From Cephalopachus bancanus (lineage: Eukaryota; Chordata; Mammalia; Primates; Tarsiidae): a stretch of 64,000 bases of DNA. The stretch is taken from positions 1,798,001 through 1,862,000 of the forward strand of contig JAPVLO010000233.1 in assembly GCA_027257055.1 (NCBI GenBank), read 5' to 3'. The position numbers and the translations under genes are program-made. Positions 10,990 through 22,899 of this stretch are shown here, in pieces. Below the pieces are notes generated by a model. The model ran no database searches. It saw only the letters and a list, made by a program, of their open reading frames with translations, and had not been told where the DNA came from. Numbering within the stretch: position 1 is the stretch's first letter; the number at the start of each line of letters is the position of its first letter.

Positions 10990-11685
10990 GTAAAATTCTT
11001 GGAGTCTTCTCCCTGCCCTCTTTCTCTCCCAAACTCACATGGTGTCCAACCAGCGGGCCCTGTTGGCGCTGCCTCTGTGGTGTATCCATCAGCAATCCAC
11101 CACTCCTCACTTTCTCCAATACCTCCCAGCCCAAGCCATCCGTATTTCTCCCCTGGACTCTGCAGTAGCCTCCTAATTGGTATCCCTGTTTCCGTCTCTG
11201 CCTACCAACGATATATTCTACATAGAGAGTGATCTTTTAAAACCGGAAGTTGGATAATGTCAACCCTCTCCTCAAAACCCTGCCATGCTTCTCATCTCGT
11301 TCAAAGTAAAAACCCAAACTCAGAGGCACCCCGTGTTCTGCACTTCCACCTGTCTGACCTCACCTGCTACCACGATCCCTCACTTCTCTGATACCTTGTT
11401 GACATGGTCTTAGGATACACAGGGTTCCTGTCATTGCTCCCTCTACCTGGAAGTCTCTTCCTCCCAATTGCCATAACATTTTCCCCCACCACCACCCCCC
11501 GCCGCCTCATTTCCACCAGGAATGAGCTCAATACCGTCTTAGAGAGAGGCCATCTCCCACCACCCTACCTGAAATAGCAGCCCACCAGGCCCTTCTAACC
11601 CCCCAACTGGCGGAATTTTTCTTCATACTCCTAAATTTAACATTATAATATATGTCTACATGGTAGATTTACATGAAATACATTC
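10990..11685 (+). mobile_element. L2 LINE, 3' part, left of the mariner insertion
   Basis: Forward L2 text: GTGATCTTTTAAAACCGGAAG, then AACCCTCTCCTCAAAACCCTGCCATG, then TTCAAAGTAAAAACCCAAAC, then CTACCTGGAAGTCTCTTCCTCCC, then CTTAGAGAGAGGCCATC. The 3' end resumes at about 12,260 after the mariner. Confidence 0.75.
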
Positions 11686-11687
11686 AA

Positions 11688-12258
11688 AGGAGGACCCTCC
11701 CCCAAATCCCAGAATTTACTTATAAAAAATTGTGTGTCTATTCTTACATGTTTAAACTTGAGCCGTCTTCAAAATACTCCCCGTTTGATGCAATACACCT
11801 ATGGGGATACTTGTTCCACTGCTCAAAGCACTTTTTGAACTCCTCCATTTTGATGCCTTTTAGTGCTTCTGCTGTTTTTTGTTTCACCTCTTCCACATCG
11901 GCAAAACTTTTCCCTCTGAGGACTTTTTTCATCGTGGAAACAATTTTTTAAAAGTCACTTGGGGTGAGATAGGGTGAATAGGGAAGGTAAGGCATGGGGG
12001 TCATGCCATTTCTGGTAAAAAACTGCTAAACACTCAGTGAGGTGTGGGCAGGTGCGCTTGGAAATCACCCATCATGAAATGGGCAAACACACTGAAAGAA
12101 TCTAAAAAAAATTTCTGAAGCAGAATGCAGCTTCTCACAACCATGATTGCTGGTACACTGATGCTGATGGGTTCCTAGAACACTCACTTAGCGGAGGAAG
12201 CTTGTACTACGAGGGGTTCACCTTCCCCCCAAAACTCCATTTTTTGGGGGGTCCCCTT
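11688..12258 (-). mobile_element. Non-autonomous Tc1/mariner element, copy 1
   Basis: The terminal inverted repeats resemble GGGGACCCCCCAAAA: GGAGGACCCTCCCCCAAATCCCAGAATTTA at the left and the reverse of ATTTTTTGGGGGGTCCCCTT at the right. The left part encodes, on the minus strand (11,744-11,932), the C-terminal end of a mariner transposase (MKKVLRGKSFADVEEVKQK... about 62 codons, ending in a NGEYFED-type tail). The rest is an internally deleted remainder, so the copy cannot make transposase. It splits an L2. Closely related copies are at 29,557 and 46,154. Confidence 0.88.
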
Positions 12259-12259
12259 C

Positions 12260-12455
12260 ATATTTGTATTATATGCATTTTATGTTTTCCTTCATGCTAA
12301 ACCATGCTTCATTCTACTGTACTGTGCTTTTCATTTTATCATATATTTGTTTATTAGCTTATCAGTTTTCCTTTCAGCATATCCATTTCATGAGTGCAAA
12401 TTTATCTTTTCCTGAGAAATCCTCAGAGCCTAGCACAGTTGAGATATGAATGAAT
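12260..12455 (+). mobile_element. L2 LINE 3' terminus, right of the mariner
   Basis: Continues the L2 with TTTATCATATATTTGTTTATTAG, then CATGAGTGCAAATTTATC, then CCTAGCACAGTTGAG, ending GAATGAATGAATGG, the characteristic L2 tail. Orientation and order fit the fragment left of the mariner. Confidence 0.7.
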
Positions 12456-13329
12456 GAATGGCACTTAGTCTGCCAGTCACTCCCAAATACTTCATCTTCT
12501 TAATCCTTGTAATAACCCCTTTTAGCACTGTGACCTTCAACTACTCAGGGAAAACAAACAAACAAAAAAAACCAAGTCCAGATAGGATATGACTTACCTG
12601 AGAGTCCATAGTTAGTAAGTGATACAGCCATTTCTGTTTTGAGATGGCCAGCCCAGCTCTGTCCTGAAGTGTGGAATCTCCGGAAGTTCACTTTGGCTAT
12701 GCCACGTATAGCCTCACCTAATTTTTTTATACAAAGTGTGGAGACATATATGTGAGATACCACCCAGTAGAGAACTGTGGTATCAATTATTCTAGATAAA
12801 GTCGACTAGGGTGGACATCTGTGTAGTTGTGTTTTGCCCCAATAGTTCAATTACCCCATTTGGGTCACAAGAACTCGCTCCTCTCAAAAGCTCATTCCAT
12901 TGCAATTAGGGGGAGCTGACGTCTCTCTCTGCCTCATTTCCTTCCTCAGTTCCCACCAAAACTGTTAATTGGTTCATTTGCTGAACATTTTTTTCAGGTT
13001 CCAGATTTATGTGAAGATGTACGATTTGATATAAATGGGATCACACCATTTTGTAACCTACTTTTTTCACTTAGCAAGATATCTAGACTGTTTCCATAGC
13101 AATAAAAATAGACCTAAATGTGCACACAGTGTTCCCTTCTGAGTTATCAGTCCCCTGTCAGTGAACATAAAGGTTATTGACATTTTCTGAGATTTTATAT
13201 AGCGTTTTGATGAATAATTACAAAAACAGCCTATGCAACTTTTCCCATTTGTGCAAAGATCTCATTAGGGTAAATTTATAAAAGTGGAACTCTAACATAT
13301 TGCCAAACATCGTACCCAACTTAGACCCT
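12456..13329. other. Non-genic sequence; possible old L1 at its right
   Basis: Bases 12,456-12,960 are unassigned apart from a MIR-like stretch near 12,470-12,560. From about 12,980, GTGAAGATGTACGATTTGAT, then GGGATCACACCATTTTG, then GTTCCCTTCTGAGTTATCAG look like a degraded reversed L1M. Confidence 0.4.
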
Positions 13330-13730
13330 GTGATGAGTTGAATTGTGTCCCCAGCAAAAGATATGTTGAATTTCTAGCCAGCAGTGGGTTGTGGATGCCA
13401 CTTTATTTGGAAATAGGGTTTTCACAAGTGTAATCAAGATTGCGAGGAGAGTTTGGACACAGACCAGCATAGAAGGGAGATGGAGAATGCCATGAACAAG
13501 GGAGGCAGAGATTAGAGTGATGAATCTACAAACTGGGCATTGCATGGCTACCAGAAGCTGCAAAAAGCAGAGAAGGGTCCACCCCTAGGGGCTTAGGAGG
13601 GGAGCGGTCCTGCCTTACACAGTGATTTATGACTTCTTACCCCTTGAACTGTGAGATAACAAATTTCTGTTGTTTAAAGCAGCCTTGCTTGTGACTCTTT
13701 GTTACAGAAGCACTTGGAGGCTCACACACA
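13330..13730 (+). mobile_element. MLT1-type MaLR LTR
   Basis: Ordered MLT1 landmarks: GTGATGAGTTGAATTGTGTCCCC, then AAAAGATATGTTGAA, then CTTTATTTGGAAATAGGG, then TGTAATCAAGATTG, then TTTGGACACAGACC, then CTTGAACTGTGAGATAACAAATTTCTGTTGTTTAA, then CTTTGTTACAGAAG. Only the LTR is present. Confidence 0.85.
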
Positions 13731-13739
13731 CCTCATTTG

Positions 13740-14640
13740 TACACGACTGTGCCCTTCCCAGCCTTGCCAACACTGGGTCATCTTTGCCAGTAGGGCAAAC
13801 GATTATCCGTTTTTCCACAGAGGTGTTTGTTATTTTCTTATTGATTTATAAGAACTGGTTGAATATACTACTATTACTGTTACTTTGTAATATATAATGC
13901 AAATAATCTATCAAGTTATTTGTCTCCTAAACATTTTTATGGTAGGGATTTTTTGGAGATAAGATGTTGTTTTGGGTTCGTTTGTTTCGGCCACAGTGAA
14001 GTTTTTAATTTTAAGTGGATAAATTTAATAGTCTCTTGTTTTTAAGTGGCTAATTTTTGCAACATGCTTAGATAAAGCTTTCTCTAGCCACAAATTTTTT
14101 TAAAAATTTCTTCTAGTAGTTGGAGGATTTTGTTTTTTTTATTTTATGGCTATTTATTTCATTCATATGGAATTTATTTTCGTTGCAGAGTAATGTGAAG
14201 ATACAGTCTTTTTTCAAGGATTTTAAAAAATAATATTGATTCAATAAGCCATTTTCTCCCCAAAGTTTTGTATTGGTACCTTTATCATATACTAAGTTTC
14301 AATATACATCTAGATCTTTTTCTGGATTCCATTTTTTGTCCTATTTTTAAAAAATTTTTATTTTTAAAGATGTGGGGTACAACTCAGGGTTAGGTATACA
14401 AATGGTCATTGTACAGGTAAAGTTTGGGCCTCACTTTGGTCTCTACTTCACTTGGTTTGAGATCAGGTACCCTATTTTTTGTCCTATTAATCTGCTCATC
14501 TCTCCTTGTACCTATAACATAGTAGAGTATAACAACTTTATAACAAATTTTAATATCTATAAGGGAAATTTTCCCCTAGTTATTCATTTTCTTTATCAAA
14601 AATTTTCCAGTTATTCTTGATATTTGTTCTTTCCACATGA
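13740..14640 (-). mobile_element. Old L1M fragment, reversed, split by a younger L1
   Basis: T-rich reversed LINE text: TTTTTAATTTTAAGTGGATAAATT, then ATGCTTAGATAAAGC, then GAATTTATTTTCGTTGCAG, then CATTTTCTCCCCAAAGTTTTGTATTGG, then TTGATATTTGTTCTTTCCACATGAGCC. It resembles the reversed ORF1/5' region of old primate L1s. A 128-bp young L1 tail interrupts it at 14,346-14,473. Confidence 0.55.
14346..14473 (-). mobile_element. 128-bp L1 3' end with 15-bp target-site duplication
   Basis: A short reversed L1 tail (GATGTGGGGTACAACTCAGGGTTAGGTATACAAATGGTC read as its diagnostic blocks) is flanked by ATTTTTTGTCCTATT at 14,331-14,345 and 14,474-14,488. It is severely 5'-truncated. The same L1 3' sequence recurs at 28,775, 31,465, 48,645, 57,163, 60,227, 61,482 and 63,485. 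Confidence 0.9.
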
Positions 14641-14734
14641 GCCTTAGAATTTTTTTGTCAAGTGACATGCACACACATACAATATTCATGAAAAAATACT
14701 ATTGGAAATTCTGTTGGTATTAAAATTATATGTA

Positions 14735-15005
14735 TCTTTCACAGAAACAAAGATCTGAGTATCACATGTTCTCACTCATAAGTGGACCTTGAACAATTAC
14801 CGTAATACTATAAGAAAAGGATTACAGTAGCAGGAAACTGTGGAGGTTGGGGCAGGAGGTGGGATTATAGTAGTCGATATCTGCGTGGGAATGGGGGGCA
14901 TACCTCATCAACAAGGGTATTTGCACATTGAATATTTGTATATCTAACCCTGAATTGTACTCCACAATGCTAAAATTAAAATTAAAAAAATAATAAATAA
15001 AAATA
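14735..15005 (+). mobile_element. 5'-truncated young L1 3' end
   Basis: Forward L1 tail: TTCACAGAAACAAAGATCTGAG, then TTCTCACTCATAAGTGGACC, then CATACCTCATCAACAAGGG, then CTAACCCTGAATTGTACTCC, then an A-rich tail. No intact ORF2 portion. Confidence 0.9.
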
Positions 15006-15259
15006 TAAGAGAAAATGCTGGGGAAAAAATTACATGTCAATTTAGGAAGAAGTGGTATTTTTACAATATTGAAGTTTTTTTAAAAAAAGATTGCAATAGC
15101 TCTTCATTTACCTAAGACTTACTTTATGTTTCTTGGTGAGTTTCATGGGTTTTCCTCATAAAGATCCTATACATTTTCAATGAAATGTTATTCAAAGTGT
15201 GCTATAGAGGTTTATGATTACTATAAAATAATAAAAATCAAACTAGTAAAATAAAACTA

Positions 15260-15900
15260 AAAAAATAAAAATTAGCCAATAACTGGTTGCTGATTATGTT
15301 CATCAATTCATCATTAAAAGTTAGCAAATAAGACTGTGTTGCAAGACCTACACCTTTAATTCAGATAGAGATGTCTGGAGATTCACCTCAGCCCCAAACT
15401 CGGTGGAGAAAGGACAGTCTTTACAACAAATGGGGCCTGAACCAGACATCCACATGCAAAACACTAAAATAAAATATAATAAATAAGCTGAACCTCAATT
15501 CATGCCTCACACCTTATATAAAAATTAACTCAAAATGGATTGTAGACTTCAATGTATAACCTAAACCTGTAAAACTCTGGAAAACAAAGAAAAATTTTGT
15601 GACTTTGATCTTAAGATAATAAGGAAGCAAGCCACAGATTGGGAGAAGATAATTGCCAGTCATATTTCTTTCCAAGGATTTGCCTCTAAATATTTTTACA
15701 AAAGAGAAAACACACACACACATACATGTGTGCGTGTTATATGCATGTATATATGATATATATGTGTGTATATAAAAATGGTCAAAAGATCTAAATAAGC
15801 ACTTCCCCAAAGAGGACATACAGAAGTGAAAAATCATATGACAAGTTCCTCAACATCATTTTCTTAGGGCAACGCAAGGTAAAACCACAATGAGACACTA
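15260..15900 (+). mobile_element. Old L1 ORF2 3' part, interrupted by microsatellite
   Basis: Forward ORF2-end text: AACTCAAAATGGATTGTAGAC, then GTAAAACTCTGGAAAACAAAG, then GAGAAGATAATTGCCAG, then GGTCAAAAGATCTAAATAAGCACTTC, then AGTTCCTCAACATCATT. A CA/TA-rich simple repeat (about 15,708-15,776) is expanded inside. Frames are broken. Confidence 0.7.
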
Positions 15901-16000
15901 TTATATATATACCTCTTAGAATATAGAATATATATATTATATATATACCTCTTAGAACACCTCTATTATATATATACCTCTTATATATATACCTCTTAGA
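15900..16000. repeat. Irregular (TA)n with repeated ACCTCTTAGA blocks
   Basis: ATTATATATATACCTCTTAGAA-like units recur three to four times with varying length between 15,900 and 16,000. This gives a locally expanded AT-rich tandem repeat. Confidence 0.85.
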
Positions 16001-16066
16001 ACAAACACATAGAAATGTGAAAATAAGTGATCAAAGCTGTTGAAACTGTAAATTATTTTGATTCTT

Positions 16067-16368
16067 TTTCTTCTTTTTTTTTTTTTTTGAGTTGGAGTCT
16101 CACTCTGTCGCCCAGGCTGTAGTGCAGTGGCACACTCACCGCCACCCCAGCATTGACCTGCTGGGCTCCAGAGATCATTCTGCCTCAGCCCTCCAAGCAG
16201 CTGGAGCTACAGGCACACGCTACCATGCCTGGCTAATTTTTGATTTTTACTGTAGAGACAAGGTCTTACCAAGTTGCCCGGGCTGGTCTCGAACCTGCTG
16301 GCTCAGGCAATCCATTTGCCTTGACCTCCCAGAGTGCTGGGTTTATAGACTGAGCTGTGGAGCCTGGC
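16067..16368 (-). mobile_element. Alu, reversed, with 14-bp target-site duplication
   Basis: Full-length reversed Alu beginning in a poly-T run and GAGTTGGAGTCTCACTCTG. It is flanked by TTATTTTGATTCTT at 16,053-16,066 and 16,369-16,382. It has the window's diagnostic Alu changes. Confidence 0.96.
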
Positions 16369-16384
16369 TTATTTTGATTCTTAA

Positions 16385-16870
16385 AGGAATGTGATTATGG
16401 GACCTGTGTCGCGTGACAGGCAGCTATAACCCAGGCAGCTGTAACCTTTGTTTCTCTGATTGTAGAATATCCTTTTCTTGACCCTCATTGCTTTGTAAAG
16501 TGTTATAAAGACTTCAAGGTGCCAGGGAAAACTTCTTCCCTCTTAGCTGTTCACTTCTCTCTTCTCTTACACAAAGACCTCACAAACATTACATTGCCAA
16601 AGGTGGAATGTTAAATATGCTCTTTAAGTTGGGAAAGGAAGAAGAAAAGCTATAGCCAAATTGCTGTAACTCATAAATCAGCCCTGTATGCAAAATATTG
16701 TAATCCTGTTACATCTCATTGTTTTCTAACTATTTAAATAAGATCTTGACTTTTCACCTTAAGAGAACTGACCTCATTCCTTCAGCGTCTGTGTTTCCGA
16801 GATGGTCGTCCTTAGCTATGCATGTATATAAACTCTCCTAAGCCGGATTCTGAGCCCTTCGATGATTACA
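16385..16870 (+). mobile_element. Probable solo ERV1-type LTR
   Basis: Retroviral LTR-like text: AATCAGCCCTGTATGC, a TATA-like ATGTATATAAACTCTCC at about 16,823, then CCTAAGCCGGATTCTGAGCC in an R-like position. It is flanked by LINE fragments and has no internal viral genes. Exact ends are not resolved. Confidence 0.5.
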
Positions 16871-16899
16871 GGTCGACAGAGAATAGAAATTAACTGTAT

Positions 16900-17475
16900 T
16901 GATTGGCGATATGGAAGCAGGCCAACTCTACCTCTCACGTGTTGCTGATAAGATGCAAATTAGCGCAGCCATTTTAAAAATGGTTTGGCAGTTCCTTATA
17001 AAGTTAAACAAGGATATGACACAGCAGTCTTGCTTCCAGGCATTTACTTATATTTACACAAAAACTTATATTCACAAGAAAACTTCTACCTGAATGCTAG
17101 CAGCTTTATTTATATTTGCCAAAACCTGGAGGCAACTCAGATGTCCTCCAACCAGGAAAACAGATAAACGATGACCCTTTCACACTCACCCATAAAAAAA
17201 GGTTCTGTGACAACATAGACAACATAAAAAAGAACGTATTAAAATACCAAATTCATTTTGCTAAATCAAAGAAGACACATAAGGTGACATATCGTATGAT
17301 CCCATTTGTATGACATTCTAAGAAAAGCGAAGAAATAGGTATGAAAATTGGACTTGTTATTGCCAGTGGCTAGGGAGGGAGAGCTGTCTGTAAGGGAGTG
17401 ACATGAGGGAATTTTAGAAGGGATTTTGCTTGTACATATCATGACTGTGGTGGTAGATATGTTACTCTTTGAGGC
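16900..17475 (+). mobile_element. Old L1M 3' end
   Basis: Forward L1M landmarks: GATAAGATGCAAATTAGCGCAGCCATT, then GGTTTGGCAGTTCC, then GGATATGACACAGCAGTC, then AAAACCTGGAGGCAACTCAG, then AACCAGGAAAACAGATAAACG, then TATCGTATGATCCCATTTG, then GTAGATATG. Short open frames across 16,899-17,313 are broken ORF2 pieces. Confidence 0.8.
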
Positions 17476-17479
17476 TTTT

Positions 17480-18254
17480 TCCCCCCTATATACTCCATAG
17501 ACATTTAAGTTTGAGATTCTTGCTTTGAAAATAGCATAATTAAATCTGGGCCTTACCTTGTTCCAGAAACCTTCCCAGACCCTTCATGCTAGGTTAGACA
17601 AGCTCCTTAGAAATCCCATAGCTCTCTTTGCATGTGGCTCTTCCTTTTATATTCATTAGAACTCTTCTGATTGCAAGTGGCAGAAATCCAGCTCAATCCA
17701 GCTCCAGTCAAATGGAGAAATAAATTGCTCAGATGGCAGGGTGGAGACAGATGCTCCCGTCTCATTAGGATTCCTCCTTCTTTCATGCATCCTCTCCCAG
17801 GGCTCCATTCTCTGGGGTTGGTCGTCACTGTGAGGCTGGGAGAAAGACCACAGGCAACGCTGGGTGTGTTTTCTTACAGCCTCATAATAACAGAAGAAAG
17901 TGTGCTTGCCCATATCCACACTGAGGAAAATCCTGCCGCCAATCCTTAACTGTCCCCAGAGAGGAAAGGTATCACATTTGCACGGTACCCAGCCCAGGGA
18001 GGGCACAGTGAGTCTTCAGTTGATATCAGAATCTGAAGTGGGGGTGGAGGAGTGCTATCATAAGCAAAGCACATGGCTCTGGGCTGGCAAAATAATACAT
18101 TTCATGACATTTGCTAACTTCTAGGTATTTTTGAAACCATCTCTGTAAAATTAATATAAGGCCCCAAGGTTTGAGTTTCAATGGGGACCCAAATTTTGGT
18201 AAGATATAGGCATAGCTAAATCATAAGATGTTTGTTATACTTATATATTTTTTC
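17480..18254. other. Non-genic sequence, no feature recognised
   Basis: Mixed unique sequence. Bases 17,640-17,990 (GATTGCAAGTGGCAGAAATCCAGCTCAA and following) resemble a diverged MER/MaLR repeat, but I cannot name it. Frames of 92-116 codons on both strands here lack splice context. Confidence 0.35.
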
Positions 18255-18845
18255 TCTTTGACCCTCAGGGCTGCCTGCAAGATTGGTAAACCTATTTCTC
18301 ATGTAGGCCTTCTGGGATCCTCAGGTCATGTTGGCCTCCTTGATGGTAAATTCTGTGACGATACTGGCTTCATTAAATAGTAGCCAGCCATTGTTTTCTA
18401 CCTGCTTTTCCAATCGTCTATTATTCGGGAGTCACCTGGTCAGTGGTCACGAGATTTGTCTCCTTCCTGATTGCTCCTATAAGATAACATCACTATTGTA
18501 AACCCTAAGACGGGTGTTTGAGATATTTTTCAGACTCTGCATTCTGGTAGACATATCTGATGCCATCTGGACACATGACTCCCACCTTGGAAACTGACTT
18601 GACACACAGAGATAAATCTTCACACTGCCATGACTCCATCCCCAACTATCCAACAGTCCCAATTCTCTAGTCCCTGCCTGTCAAATTACTCTTAAAAACC
18701 CTACCCTCTGAATTCTTGGGGAGGCAGGTTTGAGAAACTGCTCTCATCCTCCCACTTGGTTACCTTGCGATTATTAAACTTTCTCTACTGCAACATCCGC
18801 TGTCTCAGTGTATTGACTTTTCTGTGCAGCAGGCATGCAAACCTG
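18255..18845 (+). mobile_element. Solo ERV1-type LTR
   Basis: LTR features in order: TTCCTGATTGCTCCTATAAG, then TACCCTCTGAATTCTTGGGGAGGCAGG, then CCTTGCGATTATTAAACTTTCTCTACTGC (polyadenylation signal region), then TCTCAGTGTATTGACTTTTCTGTGCAGCAGGCA at the 3' end. This is a common class I LTR ending. No internal region is present. Confidence 0.7.
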
Positions 18846-18849
18846 GAGG

Positions 18850-19655
18850 GCTATAACATTTTCCACCAGACTCTTAAATCTTTTAGAATAGATTATCATT
18901 CTTTCATTTCTGTATCTAGTACCGAATGGTCTCTGGCACACAAAACCTTTAAAAATATTTTAAATAAACACTTAATGAAGGATAATGTTTTAATTGTCAT
19001 GGCCATGCACCCTGGATTTTGTGGAATGATCTCAATTTCATAATATGTGATTATTTTTTGAAAAATAATTCTTTAAAGGAATAAATAATTTCCCTTTCTA
19101 TTTTATAAAACAATTTATACAATTGAACTCAGAAATCATATTCAGTACTCCGCCATACCTTCTGCTGGGGTGTTGGTTCATCAAAGCTGGCCAGCTGTGT
19201 TGGTTATATTTTGTTTGACTTCAAGATTCTCTTTGACAGCTCTCTCTGGCTCAGTTAGTCCCATAGGGGGTTAACCCTTAGGATTGCGTCTCTGTCAATA
19301 CCTTGCTGGCAAACTTTCCCTGTTCTTGTTAGTGAGAGGTATTGTCAGTGGGAGTCTTTCTCAGAGAGAAGGAGAAACAAGGCTGGGGCATTTTTCCCTC
19401 ACTCAGTTCCTGTGTCATGTCTCCAACAATGGCTCTGTCCCTTCCAGGGGACAGCAGTGGCTCCACAGCTCTCATGGGGAGGGGGCCAATAGCTTCCTTC
19501 TGTTGCTGGTCTCTGGGAGCCTAATCCCTGTGAATGTCCTCAGCAAGTAGTCCTTTCATTGAAACAAATGGGGTGGACTCTGCTTCTTGCCTAGACCTTG
19601 ACAGAACGACCAACCTAACCTTCACGTGTATAATTTGCCAATTAGATCACTCCTC
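18850..19655. other. Non-genic sequence, no feature recognised
   Basis: AT-rich at 18,890-19,140, then unique. No exon or clear repeat is seen. Confidence 0.35.
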
Positions 19656-19660
19656 TAGTT

Positions 19661-19840
19661 CAGTGGTTCTTACTCTTTGCTGCTCATAGGAATCACCTGG
19701 GATACCGTAGCATCTACTGCTGCCTGGGTTTTTTCAGGCAGAATTTTCTGGAATTTCCAATGTCTGGGGAGTAACCATGCATTCAGATTTTAAAAGGTCA
19801 TTCTATTGTGCAGTCGTGGTTGAGAAGCACTGCTTTTCCT
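19661..19840 (+). mobile_element. MER5A-like non-autonomous hAT-Charlie element
   Basis: It starts TTCAGTGGTTCTTACT and ends GTTGAGAAGCACTG, the inverted ends of MER5-type elements. Between them lie TAGGAATCACCTGGG and TTTTCTGGAATTTCCAATGTCTGGGG-like blocks. Diverged. Confidence 0.75.
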
Positions 19841-19844
19841 GTTT

Positions 19845-22800
19845 AGAGAGGAGAATTTTTACCATGTAATGAAACTCAGCTTCATATCATCCATTGTCTT
19901 TCATTTTTAATTTTCTTACAAATTATTGCAGCCTTCGGTTTCAAGTGAAATCGTTGTTTACTACTCCTCCATTCCTGAAAGCATTTTAAAACAAAATATA
20001 ACAAGCTTAAACATATTTATATCACAGTTTCTTCAAGAGGTTCAAAACAAAGAACAGATGTTTCTGGAAAGCCTAGAAATCGACTATATGTACTTGCTTT
20101 TTGTTTTTGTTTTTTGATAGGGAGTGTGCAAGGGTAGATTTTGCAGAAGGGTAGAAAGAGAATCAAAGAGCCGTTGGGGAATGCCGCAAAAAGAAAAAAA
20201 TACAGAATCATTATCTGTGTTGAAAAATTCCTCTCCTTGAGACATAATAGACATACCAGTGCCACATCGTTAGCTCCTGTCAGATGTGTGACTGATCTGG
20301 TCTTGCCAATCTGCTTTGAGAAGGAACCAGATTAAAGCAATCATCCACAGCTTCCTGCACATTAAAATAAGCAGTTGCTACCGGCCTCGCGAGAACCTTT
20401 GAAGTGTCTAACATATAAAATGCCTTCACCACTTGGAAATAGAAAGGAATCTCAACCCCACTCTCTTATTTTAAAGCATGATCCCTTTTTAAACACTTAC
20501 ACATTTGGTGGTGGTGGTGATGAAACTTAAGACTTTTAAGAGAAAGAATTGATTCTCCAAAGTCTTTCATCTCATTTTGAAGGTTCCAGGGATGTCACAT
20601 CTAAGTAAAACAGCGCCTCTACCAGTTAGCTATTGCTACCTTCACCTCAGTGACATGCTATAAAAAGCATGTATTTCTCACTCAAGGTCTGTGGGTCACC
20701 AGGGCAGGTGGGGTGGGGAGGCTGTCCTCTGGGTCTCTCATCCCCCTTCTGGGTCCAGGCGACAATCTAGGCTTATGTCTGCTAACATTGCTTTGGTCAA
20801 AGAAAACCATATGGCCATTTTCACAGTCAAGGGCTAGGAGATGCATTTCATCTTTGGTGGGAGGGACTACAGGTTTACATGGCCAAAGGCGTGAATACAG
20901 GAAGAAATAAAGAATTGAGGCCAACAATTCAATTTACTTCAGTATCTAAAGCAAGAGCCTGTTGAAGACTGCTTCTCAATACTGTATCTACAGGTAGAAT
21001 TTCTGGCTCTAGAGTGATCAGACTCCAACAAATTCTAGATCTCCGTATGTAGAATGATGTTCTGTGTCTCGGTGGCAATACTCATCTGTAGGCTGCATTC
21101 CCCAGGTTAATGGAGGGAATACTGGGTTTTCTTGGCTCTCCTAGCTCCAGAATACCAAAACTATCTTCCAAGGAGTAGTCAGGAGTTTGAGAGGAAGCGG
21201 AGAGGGTTGAACAGGTGAACGATTTTTAGGGAGGTGAAACGATTCTGTATGATACTGCAGTGGTAGGCACGTGATACTAAGCTTTTGTCAAAGCCCATAG
21301 AACCCATAGAACTTTACACCACAGAGTGAACCTTAAAGTATGAGAAATTTTAAAAACTCATTTTGGAGGTCAGGGATCTTATTTGGGACTCCCAGGGTGT
21401 GGAGATAGATGAGAAACTTTAGATGTTGCAGACATGCCTGCATTGGCTATAAATTCTAGTCTTGCATAAAACATTGCTACCAGAGTTTGAAGAAGAGGAT
21501 TAGCATGAAACCAAACTATGTTCATTGGTGATCACAGCTTGGATCCACAGAAACGTATTAACAGCTCTGGAATACAATAACTAGAATACAAGTGTCTATA
21601 TTTACCAGAAGTACGGTGGCACTTGAGCCATGATCTGACCCCTGATTTTTTTGTACTCCTTTTCTGTGACTGTCTCTCTACCCCACCCCAACCAACTCAC
21701 TATGCCTCAGCCATCTGCCTTCTGCATTCCAAGATCATTCCTACCTTGAAGTCCTTGCCTGTTGCTTCCCAAGCGGGGAAAGCTATTGCCTGTCCCTCCC
21801 TGTGACCGACATTTGGTTTGGGACCTGACTGAGTCTCTTTCTCTGATTTATGGTCTCTGCTTTGGAATGGGTGCTGTGAGGACAGTCAGGAGGTCCCACA
21901 CCACACACATTGAACTAAGAGAGATTCCATGCAAAGTTCCTGGTGGCCACTGCAACAGACCCCAAAACAGCTTGATGCCCAAGAGCTGCCCAACATCTGC
22001 AAAAGGGCATTGAGGATGTCGGGATATTGCTGTCTGGGTACAAAAAGGAAGCAGGAAGTAGGGCAGGCCCAAACAAGTGATCCATAAAGAAAACTCACTG
22101 CCGTGGGAACTTCTTAGAGGGTGAACTGGCTCTCATGTGAGTCCTACTGGCCTTTGTTACTCAAAAGAGGGAGAAGAGGAGGCAGAGAATGAAGAAGGGG
22201 CATTTGACAGAATGGCCACGGAGCCAGCCTTTTCACGCTGATTCGATGGAGGACTGAAAGCCTGTTGTTGCCTACACATACTCATTGGTCTCTCTCTCCA
22301 GCCTCACGACAATTTAACTGAGCATTAGTGAGGGAACGAATGCTGTATATTCTCTAGGGATCTCCTTGGCCCCTGGCTCTATGCTGGAGCAGTCAGCTCA
22401 GGGCCATAGAGAAGGCAGTCTCTGCTGGGCCCATGGCAAAGATCTCAGACCTGAAGATTCTCTGATGGGCCCCAGATGGGCAGATGGGTTAAGGGTCCCT
22501 CCAGTTGGGCCACAGTTGTCCACTTGTTGCTTGGGGCTCTTGGAGGATATGCCCAAACCTGGTGAGCCTAGAAAACCGGAGGGGGGAATTCAATCATGGA
22601 ATACGCTTTTCTCAACCTGTGCAGCTGAGAACAAATCCTCTGTTCCCTACTTGGAGGAGTCAAGAGGCAGAATGGTAAACTTAACTGCACGTCAGCAGTA
22701 AGTGTATTTATTCCCTGTTAGCCTGACTTCTTCACTGCATCTCCACTAAACAAAACTAGACATCTTTCCCTGGAAGTTCTTTTTCCTTGGTCCACAAGAC

Positions 22801-22895
22801 CCCAGTGGGCTGACCTAATCTGAGGGCATAGGCAATCAGTATTACCCATTGATGAGCACTCTGTAAGTTGAAGGAAAATACCAGAAACAATAACT
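19845..22895. other. Non-genic sequence, about 3 kb
   Basis: No splice-flanked coding exon is recognised. Bases 21,600-21,800 resemble a diverged forward L2 (pyrimidine-rich with CTCAGCCATCTGCCTTCTGCATTCC). A GGTGGTGGTGGTG run is at about 20,509-20,521. The 111-codon frame at 22,366-22,701 has no recognised domain. Confidence 0.35.
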
Positions 22896-22899
22896 AGAA

